DNA of 64,000 nucleotides from contig OY987226.1 in NCBI GenBank assembly GCA_963920705.1, positions 14,820,501-14,884,500 on the forward strand, in the 5' to 3' direction. Below, in pieces: positions 26,270 to 40,258 of the stretch. A program made the position numbers and the translations under genes. This stretch comes from Odiellus spinosus. Its lineage: Eukaryota > Arthropoda > Arachnida > Opiliones > Phalangiidae. Under the pieces are notes generated by a model. It searched no databases. It had not been told where the DNA came from and saw only the letters and a program-made list of their open reading frames with translations. Positions within the stretch are counted from its first letter, which is position 1, and each line of letters begins with the position of its first letter.

Positions 26270-26465
26270 TTGAGGCGTAGAGATCGGGGTTTGGACAAAA
26301 TAATCCACAACTATCAGTTAATCAGTTAATCATAAGAAAATAATCGGAAAATTATTCGCGATTACATTGGATTTATCATAGACTTTCCTCGAAAAATTTT
26401 CAGTTATCAATAAAGATAAAATAATCAGAAATTTTCTTGTCCAAACCCCGATCTCTATTGAGGCG
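26270..26465. mobile_element. hAT-like miniature element, copy 2, with 8-bp target duplication
   Basis: Perfect inverted ends begin TAGAGATCGGGGTTTGGACA (26278 onward) and finish with the reverse complement at 26457. TTGAGGCG flanks the element on both sides (26270-26277 and 26458-26465) as a perfect 8-bp duplication. An 8-bp duplication with TAGNG ends is the hAT signature. The 180-bp body is noncoding. The intact duplication implies a fairly recent insertion compared with copy 1 at 21512-21685. Confidence 0.9.
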
Positions 26466-29290
26466 GATGGTACACTATGCTAATACGCATAGAGGAGAAA
26501 ATAGACTGTGTAAACTAATTAAATATATAAGAGTATGACTTATGGATATATTAAATTAAAAATAAAACAAAGGGATATTGGAGTTACTATTTTATATTAT
26601 ACTCGCGTTCCAATGAATATTTTCAGCCCATGATACTTAGTAATTACATATCAATGTGTCCTTTTTCTCAACAGAAGTTTTGCGCAATGATGATGTGATA
26701 AAATGGATAAAATTATTATTTTAAATTTCATTCTCCCTTTAAAACCGATTGATTAATGTGATACGTAATACGGTAATCGGTGTAAAGTGTTTACGTAAAT
26801 GAGTACGTTATTTAGCACTATCAAAGGCTATAATCAGTCGCGTAATCAAGTGGTGATAAGTGTAGAGATTTTACGAAAATGGTATTTTAACCCCTTCGTT
26901 TTTAAGTTCGTTATTATTCTGTAATTCGCCTCCATTTTCGTTAATTAAGGTAATCTAATTTTGAGGAAATGTGCATATATTGAATTAAAAGATCATATTT
27001 AAACGAATAAATTATTACAATATTAAATAACTAAGAAGTTATTGAATTTGTAACATCAGTAAATTTAAAGGCAAAAAAATTTGAATTCCAATCAGGAATT
27101 TATATTTAAATTCCCACTTATTCCCAATCTTAGCCCAAGGGAGAGCTTCGCCTCTCAACGCATAATAAAACTTATTGGGTCTCTTGAATTGACGTTACTG
27201 ACAAGAGTGGCAAAAAATAATAAAATAATACTTGGTTGCCCTAAGTAAAATTTACACGTAGATGTTACGAAATTATCTCATCAGGTCGTGACAAAGATTG
27301 TTATAATTATATTTGAATATTAAAAGTATGTCATCGAACAATAGAATTCAAAATTCAAATAACACAAGTTCAAAGCTGAATGTGTGGCGTCATACACCGC
27401 AACTTTGAATAAACTTTCCCCTCAAAACTAAACTATAAGAGAAGATTTCATCTTTATTTGGTAGCACGAGTAAATTTACGCTTCAACTGTATCGAAGTAT
27501 AATAATCATAATGTTTAATACTGATAAATAAAATTGAAATAGAGTCAATTGCAAGTATAAGCAGCATGGTAAAAACTATAAAGACTCCATCTATCACCAA
27601 GACACCAATATGTCCAAAAAATGATTGTCTTTGATAATGGGGAAAGAATAGCTTTGCTCTTGTTGTCAACTAGAGGTGGAAATTGACTATAGGATATTTT
27701 AAAGGGTTAAGACTTGTTTTTCGAAAAACGTTCTATTTTAATTTTAAAATATCAATTACAATATTTCTTTTGAATATGGAAAATAATTAATCGATATTTT
27801 GACATCCACCATTAACTGGGCAACGAAATTCTTATGACGTCATTATAAAGTCTCTAGCGTTGCACTATAACAATCAATTTCGATAATGAGAGCTCGGCCT
27901 AATACGAGTTAAAAATCTCCGTGATGGCGCGCACTAAGCCTAAAATATAATTTAAAAACGACTTTAATGGCTCGCGCCATCTGATCATGACGGCATTAGG
28001 AGATTGCCGAATTTAACTCGAAAAACAATTCCACGAGATAGTTATACTAAACCCGAAGTTAAAAAATGATAATGTAGTAAATATAAACATGTTCCGAATC
28101 GTGGAAGTTCGTTCTATTTGTTAGAATTGAATTAAAATATAAAACCATTTAATTTTTAAGTCTCTTAACCCTTTAAAATACGAAATTCACGAATTGTGTC
28201 GATCATTTCGTGGAAAAATCAACAAAAAACGACCCAACTTTAAGAAAATTCAATATAAATTTGCACTGAATGTAAAGGAAACGCGGATGTACATGTAATA
28301 TTAATTTTTCCATTGTGGAAATGAATTCCTATGTAACGAAACAATTAGGTTATAGGACATACCAAATTTGAAACACTTCTATTTTTTGGGAAGATTTAAA
28401 ATGTAACTACAAAATTCTATCCAGATTTTCAGTGAAAATTACCAAATTCGAAACACTTTTATATTTTTCGAGAAAATTGTTAATTTAATAATAAATTCAA
28501 ATTCCATAATTCGATGCTCATTTTCACTGAAGTTGAAGTATGCGCGTAGGAATATCTAATGTTATTTATCCAATTTGAAATACTATTTCTAGACAACTTT
28601 TCCTATGTACCAATACAGGATATACCTAGTTACATCATCCGACCACATAATATATATTTCACCATAAATTGACAACACGTACAAAGCTAGTCTACTCAGT
28701 AGATCCCTAAGATTTACTCATTTAAAGATTAGGTCAGCTTACGCATTGCGGGTGTTACTAATTCTAAATTGAAATCAGATTTAAATATACCCTTCCCTCT
28801 CAATAAAATCTCCTCACGAGTAAAGTTGATTATACTACAAGTTAATTCCACCTCAAGTTGGCAGCAGACACAAATCCAGGCTACTTGTATCTCTCACGAA
28901 ATCATTGAGATATCTGATATAATAGCCTTGCTTGGTGCACGTTGCCAACTCTAGATGAAATTGGCTAAAATATAACAAATCTTTCGGACAAATAACTATC
29001 ATCATTGAACATATATCGAAATCGAAACCCTCAGACAAAAACTAGGAAGTTTGATTTTTTTAGACTTGACCAAGAAGTGGTCCGAAATTCAATAAAAAAA
29101 CCTAGTTCTTGAATTAAGAGAACCCCACTTTGGTTATAACTTTTCCCATAGAAACAACAATCAACAAACGCGACAGTCACGATATTATAAGCTATAATTA
29201 TATACATATATTGTTAAAAAAATCTTACATTTTTTTTTTAAAGTGATGCTCTTACCAATTTTAGGAAGCTTTAACTTTTTTCTTACAAGA
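26466..29290. other. No gene recognised
   Basis: AT-rich sequence. CATTCTCCCTTTAA at 26729-26742 is a solitary right end of the TTAA/AGGGAG foldback family without a convincing left partner. Short frames at 27454-27669 and 28769-29038 are unsupported. Confidence 0.5.
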
Positions 29291-29580
29291 GCCAGGGTCA
29301 CACTAGCATTTCTTAATCGATTTAAAACGGTAAAATCTAATCTATATTCAAATCGCCAGTAATCGTTTTAAGCGTCGCGTGTTCACGCATTATCTTTATA
29401 AATCGATTGTAGCTTCATCTATCGGTTGTTGAAACCGAATCGGTATGAATTTGGTTCTCGAAGCAGTTTCGAGAAATCGAATCAAATCGATTTGAGAAAA
29501 GACGGTTTCCCGTTCACAAGATTTCAGCTAAACGTTTGAAACGGTTTAAATCGATTCCAAGGCCTAGTATGAACGCAGCT
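29290..29580. mobile_element. ~290-bp inverted-repeat element, TCACACTAG family
   Basis: The left end GCCAGGGTCACACTAG with inner TTAATCGATTTAAAACGGT pairs imperfectly with the right end ACGGTTTAAATCGATTCCAA, then CCTAGTATGAACGCAGC. Further short inverted motifs (TCGATTTGA, AATCGAT, CGGTTGTTGAAACCG) fill the body, so the element folds back on itself. It is noncoding. A shorter relative lies at 35450-35574. Confidence 0.7.
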
Positions 29581-32500
29581 AATTAAATATCATTATCAAA
29601 AATTTTACACCAGTGAGTGGGTTGACCCGTTTACGAGAAATTTTCGAACATTGTATTCGTATTCCATTTGAAACGCGTGGTAAATCAGTCACAGAATCGC
29701 TTTGAAATTTCACCCCCAAAATTTTAATTGAAAAAATACGAAGGTCCATATAATTTTTTCGAACTCAAAATTTCTACCAGGTACCGAAAGAATAGTTCGA
29801 GACAGTTATTCTACAAGGCGTAAAAAAATAGGAGAAGCAAACGGAAGTCTTCATTTAATAGAATCACGTCTTGACCTATCAACTCTCTCATGACCAAGAA
29901 ATTTGCCAAAAAGAAAAACCCACCTCAATCGACAAACACAATGGTTTCTTGAAACGAGAAAATAAAACACCACGCCACGAAACCTAGTTACTTTGCACTA
30001 AACCCGAAGGCTTATCATACAGTAGAGTTTTCTTACCGAATGGTAATGACCGGAAAATATAGAAAATTTAAAAACGTGGCAGCTAGAAGCGAGATTTTGT
30101 ACTTTAGATTTGCAAGGACGAATACTTAATCTTATTTCTTTTATGAACTGGTATTTTACAATTTTAAAATAGTTAAGGAATCAGTGTGTAATATCAACGC
30201 GCACCAAACTTGGTTAATATATATATTTCAAATGAACTAAATTTAATGCATTAGCCTTTAAAACCTGTTGTAAACTGACTTTGAAGATCATTTTGAAAGA
30301 AATATAACGTCGTGGTCGATAGATTAAGTATAATTTATACCGATTAGTCTTATACCGGTTGATATAATGATATTAAACTATTTATCTACTTAATTTTTAA
30401 AATTTAATTTAAATCAATGTTATATTGGGAAATCCTTTACCATTGTACTCCTATAATTCGACGATAGGAAAGTACACGAGATTCTTTTATATAATTTTAA
30501 AATAGCCGTAAAACTGATTGATAGAATATTAAAGGTAGAATGAAGCCTAGAAACAAGATATTTTTATCTCCTAATTATCATTAAAATAGCCTCAATTCAT
30601 TAATTGCTAAACAATTACAAAAGAATATTAAATTACAGGTCAATTTTTAACTTAACACGGATCAATCGCGATTCCCAATATATATTTAATTATATTGTAT
30701 TATAATTAATTTAAAATAAGCCCTATCCTAGAAAATTATCCGATCAGATATTTCGGGTAAATTTTGAAAAACATTAATTTAAATTAAAACCTAAAAGCTT
30801 AGTTTTTAGCTACACCTACCCTAGAATGGGGTGTAGTGGCGTCGCCGTTGAAAAAGACGAAAAACAAGTAGTCGCGTATGGTTACTTGAAAATCGTGAAA
30901 AGCACTTTGAAAAGGGAATGTGTGTTTCTCTATACTTTCGTAAGTTTCGTTAGAAACTTTGGAAGCTTAGGAACCTCATTGACTTGCCCATTTTGTATTG
31001 TTTTACTTTCTTCGAATTTTAAGTGAGTTTGAATTATATTTCTAAGAAATATGAATTTTACTATCCAATGTTTGAATACTAGAAATATATCGTTTATCTT
31101 CGGATAAACCAATTCCATTTAACTATTAAACGAATTTACAAATTGCATTTTTTACTCACAAACAATTGAAAAATATGAATATCAGAAGATAATACGTGTG
31201 TTTATTTCCGTATATTCTTGAACAAAAGTGTAAATATTTCACGAGATTTCATAGAATTAGAAATGACGAAATTGTTAAGAATATATAAATTTTCTTTTCT
31301 CATTTGCATAAATGTTTGGCATTGTTAATTAAAAGAGTGTTTCATCTTTGGATAGTAAATTAATTAATATTCTTAATATAGGGCGTGAAAAAAAGTATAT
31401 AATGCAAAGAGAAGGAATCATTTATGGCAGCGACGTAGAGACACGCCACGTGATGCTCACAAAGCCCTCTTCAAATATTAATTCTTTCAACGTCAAGGTG
31501 AAAAAATTAAATAAAAAATATACATAATTAAAATGGGAAGAGCGAAGACTTGAATGAGATTTTTTATTGGTGGTGGGATTTTTTCGCTTTTTTTATTTCC
31601 TATCATTTCCTAGCTCCTACATTCTCTTTAAAAATGTTCAGCCCATAAAAATTGAAAAAAATTAAAAGAATAAAGAACTAAGTGATGTTGTGCCAGGTGT
31701 AAGAATAGTTCAACCGTGCTCCGATAGGGACGCGACAGATTCAGGTTTGAACTTATAAAGAGATAATGAATTGAAAATAAACATTCATTTTTTAATCTTA
31801 AAGAGAAACTCGGAGCTTTTGAATTTATTTTTGGAATCACCATCACATAAAACGAATCTGAGAATGTTTTCGGAATTTTTAGACATGTTTTTGGTGTTTA
31901 AATTAATTTCTAGGTTTGGTAAAGTTTGAACAAAAGTAAATATAAATTCGGGCCAATCATATTATTTCGGCCTTCAATAGCGCTAGTAATGTGCTAACAA
32001 ATAAAGAAAAAGCAAGCGTTCGACGGCCAAGATCTTAGGCATCAAACGCTGTTGAATATGATTGGTCCGAATTTATAACTCGCTTACATTCAAACTTAAT
32101 CAAACTTCAGATATTAATTTTATCACGAAAAAAGTTTCTTAAGATATTGCTTTTTTAGTTCCAAGATTCCCTTTAGATTTAATTTTATTTTTTAGTCAGA
32201 ATCAAGTGAAGAAATTCTGGTATGTAAAATTAAAATGTCTAACAGTAAAAATAGTTTTGGGTGACGGTAAAATTGGGTTACTAACTGGACTATAGTTGGC
32301 TAAACAGATTACATTTCAGCATCCCTTTAAAAAAAAAGTAATAGGGCGTCAACGTTTTTAGGCATGAAAACTATTTGAGATGAAAAAATTACTTAGGCGA
32401 GCCTAGGCCTAAGCCATGACCGCGTAATTCATTATTTAAAAATAAGAAATGAAAAAAATTATTATTAAAGTTCGCGTGGTGGCGACAATACTGTCTCTCC

Positions 32501-35449
32501 TTCATAAAAAAAAAATAATAAAAACTAATATAAAAATGAAATCTTTCCCTTGACCAAACTTAAACTGGTTAGCCTTGTTTCCGTTAAAAAAGCTCTCATG
32601 TATATGATCTTACATTCTTATTAAGTATCAGAAAAGAAGTTAAAATCTGTGTACTTAAAGATTTTCCCACTTTTTTTCGAATCAGTACTTTTTTATTTAG
32701 TCAATGGCAGAAGCCGATTAAAGGAGGATTTCATCAGTGTCTGCCAATGGTAGTTTTAGTTTATAGTATCAAATACATAATCGTCAAATCATTTTTAACA
32801 CAAATGGTCAATAATTTACAGGTTTAAAACTAATTCTAAAGGTTGTTTTGGTTCATTTAAACAAAGAAAGAAACTATATCTTGTATATTAAAAGTATATC
32901 CTTCTTTTTACTAGTAAGAATGACGTTTTTGTTTTCAATACATACAAAGCTAACTCCAAATCTACGAAATTAAAAAAAAAGGTAAGAATTGGTGGAGAAA
33001 CCCAGACTCTAACGTTATGCAACCTCAACGTGGTTCTGGCTAAACAAGCAGCACCGGTTTAAAGGGTAATCTGAATAATCAAAAGATACACCTGTCATCT
33101 TACAGTGGCGCGCCAAAAAAGGCAAAAAACTCGTTAAAGGGAAATTGAAATAAAATTAAAAAGATGGGTTTGATTATTTTTTTGTTACCCATTGCCAAAA
33201 TATTCTTTAAACCTCATTAGAAACACGAATTATTTTCTCAACAAAAAACAATTGAACAAATTATTTATGGTGCAATCGCTAACGAAACTACAGACTGGTT
33301 AGAAACCGATTGATCTTAAAATGTAACTTAAGTTAAGGGGTCGGACACTTGGCAAAATCCCGTACACTTTGATTGAAATACAAAATCTCAACGTTTTCTT
33401 TAGGATATGATATTAAAAACCAAATCCCAAATCCACTCGCAAATCCCGAAATACCGTCCGACGCCTCGACCTTAGGGCTTTGGTTCACTTAACCACCTCC
33501 CAAATGATCAACAAGGGGTCTTCCAAATGATCGACAAAGGGTTTTTCTAATTAATCTAGTCCCCGATTATCGATAATGGTTCAGGGGTAGTTTAGGTTAT
33601 TTTTTTGAACTAGATTAATTTGAGAAACGATCATGATATTGGGTCAAGGGCGGATTTAAACTCTCAACCCTCTTTTACCAATTAAGTAAGAGGAAGGTTG
33701 TGGGTTCACATTTTTTATACGACTGGGTACAATTGTAACATCTGATGAACAAGTATATCGAATAATTATCGATCTTAGTACGGTCGAAAGTTAAAAACAA
33801 AAAAAAAAAAAAGACCTGAAGTTAAAAGTTCGCTATTTTAAATTATTCATTTTACTAATTAACGGAACTTAAATGGTGTTCTCGACTCTTTGAGTTTGAC
33901 GATAACTTCAAAGAAAATTGAATCATGCAAATAAATTCTTAATCTCGAATCTCTTTACCCATCCTTTAGGAATCAAGGTTTAAACCCGATAAAGAACACC
34001 GCCCTCATCCGAAGTTTATTCTATCTAGAGTTTTCAATATTTAAAACAGTTAAAAGCCAAGTTATATTCGATATATATAAACTTGGAAATAGTTTTACAA
34101 ACACTGAAAACTGAGGTGATACGAGATTATAGGGGGTGTAGGTGTTTTCCCGTTACCTTCGAAACGTGATTAACAAATCAAACATTGCGCAAAAAATCAA
34201 ACTTCACGTTTATGTTCGATAAGTTCAATCCAGGGATTCTTATTTATCGTACATTATTTCAAAATCAGACAGATGTTTCCGAGACGGGAAATTTTAAAGA
34301 GTTAATACGCAACTATATTAATTAGTTTCAACAAGGTTATTTCAAAAATATAATTAATTTTAAGTTTCGTCTTTTTTTAATGTTTCAATTTAAACTAGGA
34401 CGATATATTTAAAAGTAAATTAAGGGTGGTTATAATTATCTTTTATTGTTTTGATATTAAGTGGGTGAAAATTAAATAGCAACTTGAATATATTTGCATT
34501 TAGAAAATTATAGAATATACGATAGGATACTAAGTTTAAACGACAATTAAAATTTATGATTTTTAATTGGTTCTGGGTTTTGAAGATTTGTTTGGGATTT
34601 CAAAGATTATTGTAGGAGTGTCGTACCCCTGGCTCAGTCAAGGCTACACGTTTTTCGCAAGTACGGCGCGGTGAGGCGAACAGTGGCTCTTGTTTATGTT
34701 AAAGTGGTCGTGAAAGTATAGTATAACCATTTCCCTAGATGAACAAGGGTTCATGACCTTCCTGTAGACTCGCTATCTCATAAAGTACGTACCAGCTCCT
34801 ATATTTGGTATCTTCGATCCAAATAAGAGAGATCTCGTATAGCCTCGTATGGAACAAACTCAATACATACGGAAGTAAAGCTTGAACCCAGACTTCATAT
34901 ATAGAGATAGAAGTTCTAGATAAACACAAAATTGGCGGTTCAATCGTGGGGATCGCCCGCAACGAAAACTATAGCTCTAATAGGCCCCCCTTACAATGAA
35001 TTTATATCATATACGCAATCTGCATGGGGTATGATGAACTTTTATTAACGTTTAAGCGGGGCTAGAGTTCGCGAAATGGTTTAGAGTAAACATATTGGAG
35101 CATATTGGCTACAGAAATTCGGAATTCCGGAATTGTACCAAAAGGAACGGTCAGTCGCTGAACGGAAATTTGCACCCGAACGTTCAGTGAAGCAAAAGGC
35201 TCTGGTACCTTTGGTACCATTCGGTTGCGGTTTCTCAAGAAACCGTTTTGGCTGAACGCTGCCGTTTTAGGTAGCTATATGGGCAAATGGCCAGGGGGAA
35301 GGAACACCTGATGTCAAGTAACCTAGCTCCATACATGAGGAGTGTTTGTTAAGGGCGAATATCGCGACTAACTCGTCCGTAAGACATGTTTTAGTGAGTT
35401 TTAGCGCCCATTTATCGAAATTAAATATTAACGCCATTTTACTATCTTA
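29581..35449. other. Long stretch without a recognisable gene
   Basis: About 5.9 kb with no supported exon. A hairpin-like segment at 32703-32749 (ATGGCAGAAGCC and GTGTCTGCCAAT) shares GAAGCCGAT with the ends of the 5868-6204 element. tRNA-promoter-like boxes near 33640-33710 are too close together to be a gene. The 75-codon minus frame at 34735-34962 lies in a slightly GC-richer patch, but I recognise nothing in it. The patch at 35200-35260 holds GGTACCTTTGGTACC and the hairpin CGGTTTCTCAAGAAACCG. Confidence 0.45.
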
Positions 35450-35574
35450 TAGCCCGTTCACACTAGAAATTCGACTAGAATCGAACAGTAAAATTTTCAA
35501 GTCAGCAGAATTATTATCTTAAAAAGATGTTTTGTAGATTCAAAACGCTGTCAAAACTTCTAGTGTGACATAGC
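35450..35574. mobile_element. 125-bp inverted-repeat element, TCACACTAG family
   Basis: TAGCCCGTTCACACTAGAA at the left and TTCTAGTGTGACATAGCTA at the right form inverted ends that differ mainly at three central bases. The body is AT-rich and noncoding. The ends match those of the longer element at 29290-29580. Confidence 0.75.
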
Positions 35575-35691
35575 TATTGTGTCTTCTTTATTCCATTACA
35601 ATTTAAGACTGTCGGTGGCTTCAATTTAAGGGGAATGACATCGATGTGAAAGATAGAAGCCTCCGCCATTGCAAGGACACCAAAGACTATC

Positions 35692-35883
35692 TTAATAGAT
35701 AAAGATGAATAACAAAGCCTGGAGTTCATAAGCGTCCTCTAAAGGCAAACAGTGGCCAAAGTAGGAACTAACAAAATGACGTGCGCGGCTACTATAGGAA
35801 TAGGCATTCTCGCAACTGGATTTGTTAGTTCCTACTGTTTGCTTATGAACGCCAGGTTTCGTTATTCATTTCTATCTAATTAA
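35692..35883. mobile_element. GTTCATAAGC inverted-repeat element, best copy
   Basis: The left arm TAGATAAAGATGAATAACAA continues through CCTGGAGTTCATAAGC. The right arm is its reverse complement (GCTTATGAACGCCAGG to ATTCATTTCTATCTA). The inner arms add AAACAGTNNNCAAAGTAGGAACTAACAAA, giving about 80 bp of imperfect inverted repeat. TTAA occurs at both outer borders (35692-35695 and 35880-35883), possibly the target duplication. Partial relatives lie at 3710-3870 and 42640-42745. Confidence 0.8.
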
Positions 35884-36753
35884 ATAGGTATTCATTGTTA
35901 ATAGTCTTAGATCGAGTACAAAATAGCCTCCCCCCTTTTCTACAACGACAATTTGCGGGAACCAATAAAATAAAAAGCAATGGGTTGTATAAGGGGTGGA
36001 TTAATGTACAAAACCTGGCGGTGGAATGGAAGAAAAGTGAAAAACCAAATGTAGTATAAGTTTGGAAATAATAACAACCATGAATTCCAACTATGGTTGA
36101 GATAATTTCTTTTCTATCCCAATTATGGAAATTTAACGTGAATAAAATTATTCGTGGTAAACCGCAAAATATATTAATCTGAATTTATGGTTATTTTTTC
36201 GACCTCTTGAAAGTACTTATAAAGTTAATTTAAAGACATCACGCAGAATGAACTCGCGGTTTGACCTTGACTAGTTCTTTTTGTTACGTATGGTGTCGAT
36301 ACGGAAACCAAAGTTATATTCTGATGAAACATTACGATAAAATGTATTGTTTTGCTCGCGGTTTTCGTGAAGTTTTAGAAGCATGAATTCCCAAAAGGAT
36401 GTGGTATTAAAGATACCTCTAAAATAAAAAAAAAGGTTTGCCGAAGTGAAGTTTACTATAGCTTCAAAGAAAATTGCGGTTCACGAACCCCCGTTACGCC
36501 TATATAAGGTGGAAGTTATAAATAACTTATAAATCCATTCAATTCTAAGATAAAAAAGTAAACGCAAAATACAGTATTCTAAACGGATCATTCAAAACAG
36601 AGTTTAGGATGAAAAAATGAAATCACGAGCTAAAGAACGCAAACACCTCGTTATCCAATCATCGTAACACAATTGAAACCTTTAACAAATTTGAACGATA
36701 TAGACGTCACCTTTTGAATGAAATAGCTCGCCTATTCCGGGGTTTATAAGAGA
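35884..36753. other. No gene recognised
   Basis: AT-rich, noncoding in appearance. I see nothing I can name. Confidence 0.5.
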
Positions 36754-37395
36754 TAAGGGAGAATGCAGCCACGCAACAAGTGCTTTTAAAAAAAAAGTGT
36801 TGAATTCAATCTTACTCAGAAAGTAGGCTTAACAAGGAAGAGTTTAATATCTCGTCGTTAACCGGTGTCTCGGCCAATCACACGAAAATTAACTGCTTTA
36901 TATCGACTTAGGTTTAAAGGTTTTATACATAGTACGTTTTGAAGCGAGCGGATTGACAGAAAGCGGATATCTAAATAAAATTGATAGTAAATGCCAAAGC
37001 TAAAGCTTGAAAAATGTTGATTGAAAACGGGGCTTAACGGAACGTTTTACTTTAAGCGCGTAAAACCTTTTCACGTCGTGCCAAAGTTGAGATTTAGAAC
37101 GCGAAATGAAAAAGACAAGGTTACGTGCGCTAAGGGAAACTAATATTAATAATGTCTTATCGAAAGTCGCGCAACTTTATTCCTACAGTAAAACGTTTCG
37201 AACTAGGCTTAAAGAGGGTACTCGCTATCTCGTTGGCCGGAGATGTTAAACTCTGCGTGGATCCTGGTTAAGCCTACTTTCCGAATTAGTTAAAACTTGA
37301 TTTCTAGCTTAATATTGGTTTGATGAGATAAACCTGTTTTAAGGATAAGGATGAGATAGCAAATCACTCGTTGTCTACTGCATTCTCCCTTTTAA
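36754..37395. mobile_element. 642-bp TTAA/AGGGAG foldback element
   Basis: The left end AAGGGAGAATGCAGCC with CAACAAGTG pairs with the right end CACTCGTTGTCTACTGCATT, then CTCCCTTTTAA. Inner inverted pairs include GAAAGTAGGCTTAAC near 36820 with GTTAAGCCTACTTTCC near 37269, and GTTTAATATCTC with GAGATGTTAAAC. The left TTAA has decayed to ATAA. The body is longer than in the other copies and could hold foreign sequence, but it has no open frame of note. Confidence 0.75.
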
Positions 37396-40258
37396 CGCTA
37401 CCGGCAAAAGGTACACAAGTTGAAAAAAAAATAAAATCACGAATAAAACTTTAACCACTAAAATTGGTTTCTTTTAAAATATTTAGTTCGAGCAGCTATA
37501 TATAGTCACGTTCACGGATAATTTGTAGTAACTACTTACAATCCTACGAGGTTTGACATTATGTATTAATCCGCCTCAGTTCTTGGCTACATCGCAAAAT
37601 CACCTTGTAACATAAGTAACGCATTCGTCATGATTACTTTTCGAATGAGTATGAAGCAATTTTCTACAAATGTTTAACCGAATGGAAAGAATACCGACAA
37701 ATGCTAGATGGAAGTGTTTTCTTAATAAGTTGCTTAGAGTTTTACCTCCGTTTTTTTTCATTCTATTACATTACATCTATAGTCAATAAAACACAACGTA
37801 ATTTTTTACGAATATTATTTAAAATAATTTTGCAATATATTTACCAAAATTGAAATAATAGAAAAAAAGACCAAATAATTACGCGACCATATTTACCTTA
37901 TTTCCACCTTTCCCTTTATTAGTTCTAAAGCAATAAATATAGAACGTGATTTCATTATTTTTGTTTTTCGATTGAGAGAGAGAATGTTTACTGAAATACA
38001 AGGAATGGATACGAAGTTTCAACGGTGATTTAATATAATAACACTTTTCTTAATATCCACACCTCATCCTTTACTAGATATAACTAATAAATACTGAATA
38101 TAAGAAGACATTGGCACGTATTGTGACCGGAAAAAACAGAATTCCACACAGTGTTTCGATTGATTGCTCAATAATGGAGATGTTTTCATCCCACTCAAAA
38201 AATACTACACTATTTAAGGTTACCTTCAACCAATGACGAACTATTAAGATTATTGTACTTTCCGTTTGAGATCGATTGGTCTTTATACTTTTTTTCTTCC
38301 ATTAGGTATATTTATGATAAAGGTATTTTTTGGGGAGATAAAAGACTAAGAAATTTGTGGGATAATGACGATGGGAATTTTGGGTATTACGAAGCTCGGG
38401 GATTGATTTCGAAACAATACTTTCATTTACATTAACAGCGAGGAAATAATAAGAATAAGATTTCGTGGTGGTACCGTCTTGTCTGAATCCGGGTATACAA
38501 TATAAGTAAAACATTTAATTCCGGTTCCCGATAATGGATTTTTGACATTTTTATTTCGAAATGTACTTAAGGAATTTATTATTTAAATCTAATGAAATAC
38601 TTAGCCCAGTTTACAATTTATCTAAATGTCATAAAGATATTATCAGAGTTCTACAATAGAGAGGTTTCACGCGATGGTTTCACCATATAGAAAAGATAGT
38701 AAAAGGAATATAACTTTAGCGACTGGTGTCCCAATCCAAAATGGGTGTATTCAACTTCCGGAAATTATTACCACGCGATTGTGAGTGTCATGTTTTCCGT
38801 CCAGCAAAGGCTAGAATAGTAATGTCTATTATTTAGTCTTTTCTCTTCTTACAGACTGTTTTATATATGCTTGTTCATTGGGTGCCAACAACAGAGCTAA
38901 CGGAAGTTAAGATACCCAAGTTGAAGCTGAACGAAACCAGTCCCCTTAAGATTGTAGAGAGAAGGCTGAAGCTTCTATTGATTTTAATATATTTTCTATG
39001 GTTTCACGTAATCGTAGAATTCTAATCGAAATAATTAACATGTACAAAAATCTTTTGATTAAAAATCCCTGACTTTTCCAGATTATCACCGACCATTTCT
39101 TTTTTTTTCTTTTTTTATATATAGTTGAAGGAACAACGTAAAAATAATGAAAGGATTTTTAAAAACCCTGACTTATCTCCCCGACTTATGCAGATTATCC
39201 AGGATATCCAGGTTCCGTACTAACCCTGATTACAGCCTTTGATAATGCTAAATACCAGGAGGTTATAATAAAGTAATAAATCCCCTTTGGGTGAAGGGGG
39301 TGGGTTGAAATAGCCGATACTAGCAACATTAAAACCCAGTAACAAGAAGATTTCGCAGCTTATTATCTAAGACACTAATGTTGCGGTGGACTTCGTAACT
39401 CTAAGCTGTTACTCCATTATTTTCTAAGTTTTAACTTTAAATTATAAACGGTTAAAAACGGGTTACAAGTTCCTAATGCGAAAGCGGCTTAAAGGGACTA
39501 TCTGCGATTTTTAAATAGCCTTTAAAAAGCTTTCATTTATAGCTTAGCAGACGATGTTGACCATAACAAATTGTACAGTCAAAGCTAGGTTGTATGCATA
39601 AGGGAAGAGCATTTTAAAGGGGCAAATTTCAGAGCAGATATGGCCTTTGATAACAACAATCTAGATGAGATAAAACATTTGATATCGTGAAAGGAACTTT
39701 GGTAGTTTTAGCCTATTAGCTTATAAGAGTAATTTTAATTTTTGTTAAACGAAAACTAGCCAATATACAGTATATAGCTAACGATGCTTGACACGTTGGG
39801 CCCCTTAAACTAACCATTCTTTCGAAGAAAAGAAAAGAAAAAAAATAAAAGAAAAATGAAGAGTGAAGGAAACGGAGCGATGTAATATGGCTAATTCCTT
39901 AAGATGGGCCTCTCCCTCCTACTACACTCCCGCCGGACTCCTATCATCTCTGTTTCTCTCATCATCAAAAGAGAGGCGATGGAGAATGTAACTACGAATT
40001 AAAAAGAAACATAAGGAATCCACCAACTGAGGTTCCTGTTGAATTTTTTTTTTTTGTGTTATTTAGTACAAAATAATTGCCCTAAGAAACCAAAGGCATA
40101 ATACTGAGCTTAATTATCCATGCTAACCCAATGTATAGAAAAAGGAAACTACATAGTATTTACACTAAATTAACTAAACATTCGCGAATGAATCTAGAGT
40201 TGATTTCTACAAAAATCCTATAGGAACTCAAAACAAATTAGAATGGAATCCTAGCCTT
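37396..40258. other. No gene recognised
   Basis: AT-rich sequence. A copy of the TTAATCCGC dispersed motif lies at 37551-37574. Short TCCCTGAC/CCGACTT-type repeat fragments at 39067-39200 resemble the array at 55370-55640. The opposed frames at 38253-38514 are unsupported. Confidence 0.5.

Noticed and set aside
33640-33715. tRNA-like boxes (TTAATTGGTAAAAGAG and GAGTTTAAATCC on the minus strand; GTGGGTTCAC on the plus strand)
   Set aside because: The boxes are too close together for a tRNA, and no cloverleaf stems can be paired. At most this is a SINE remnant.
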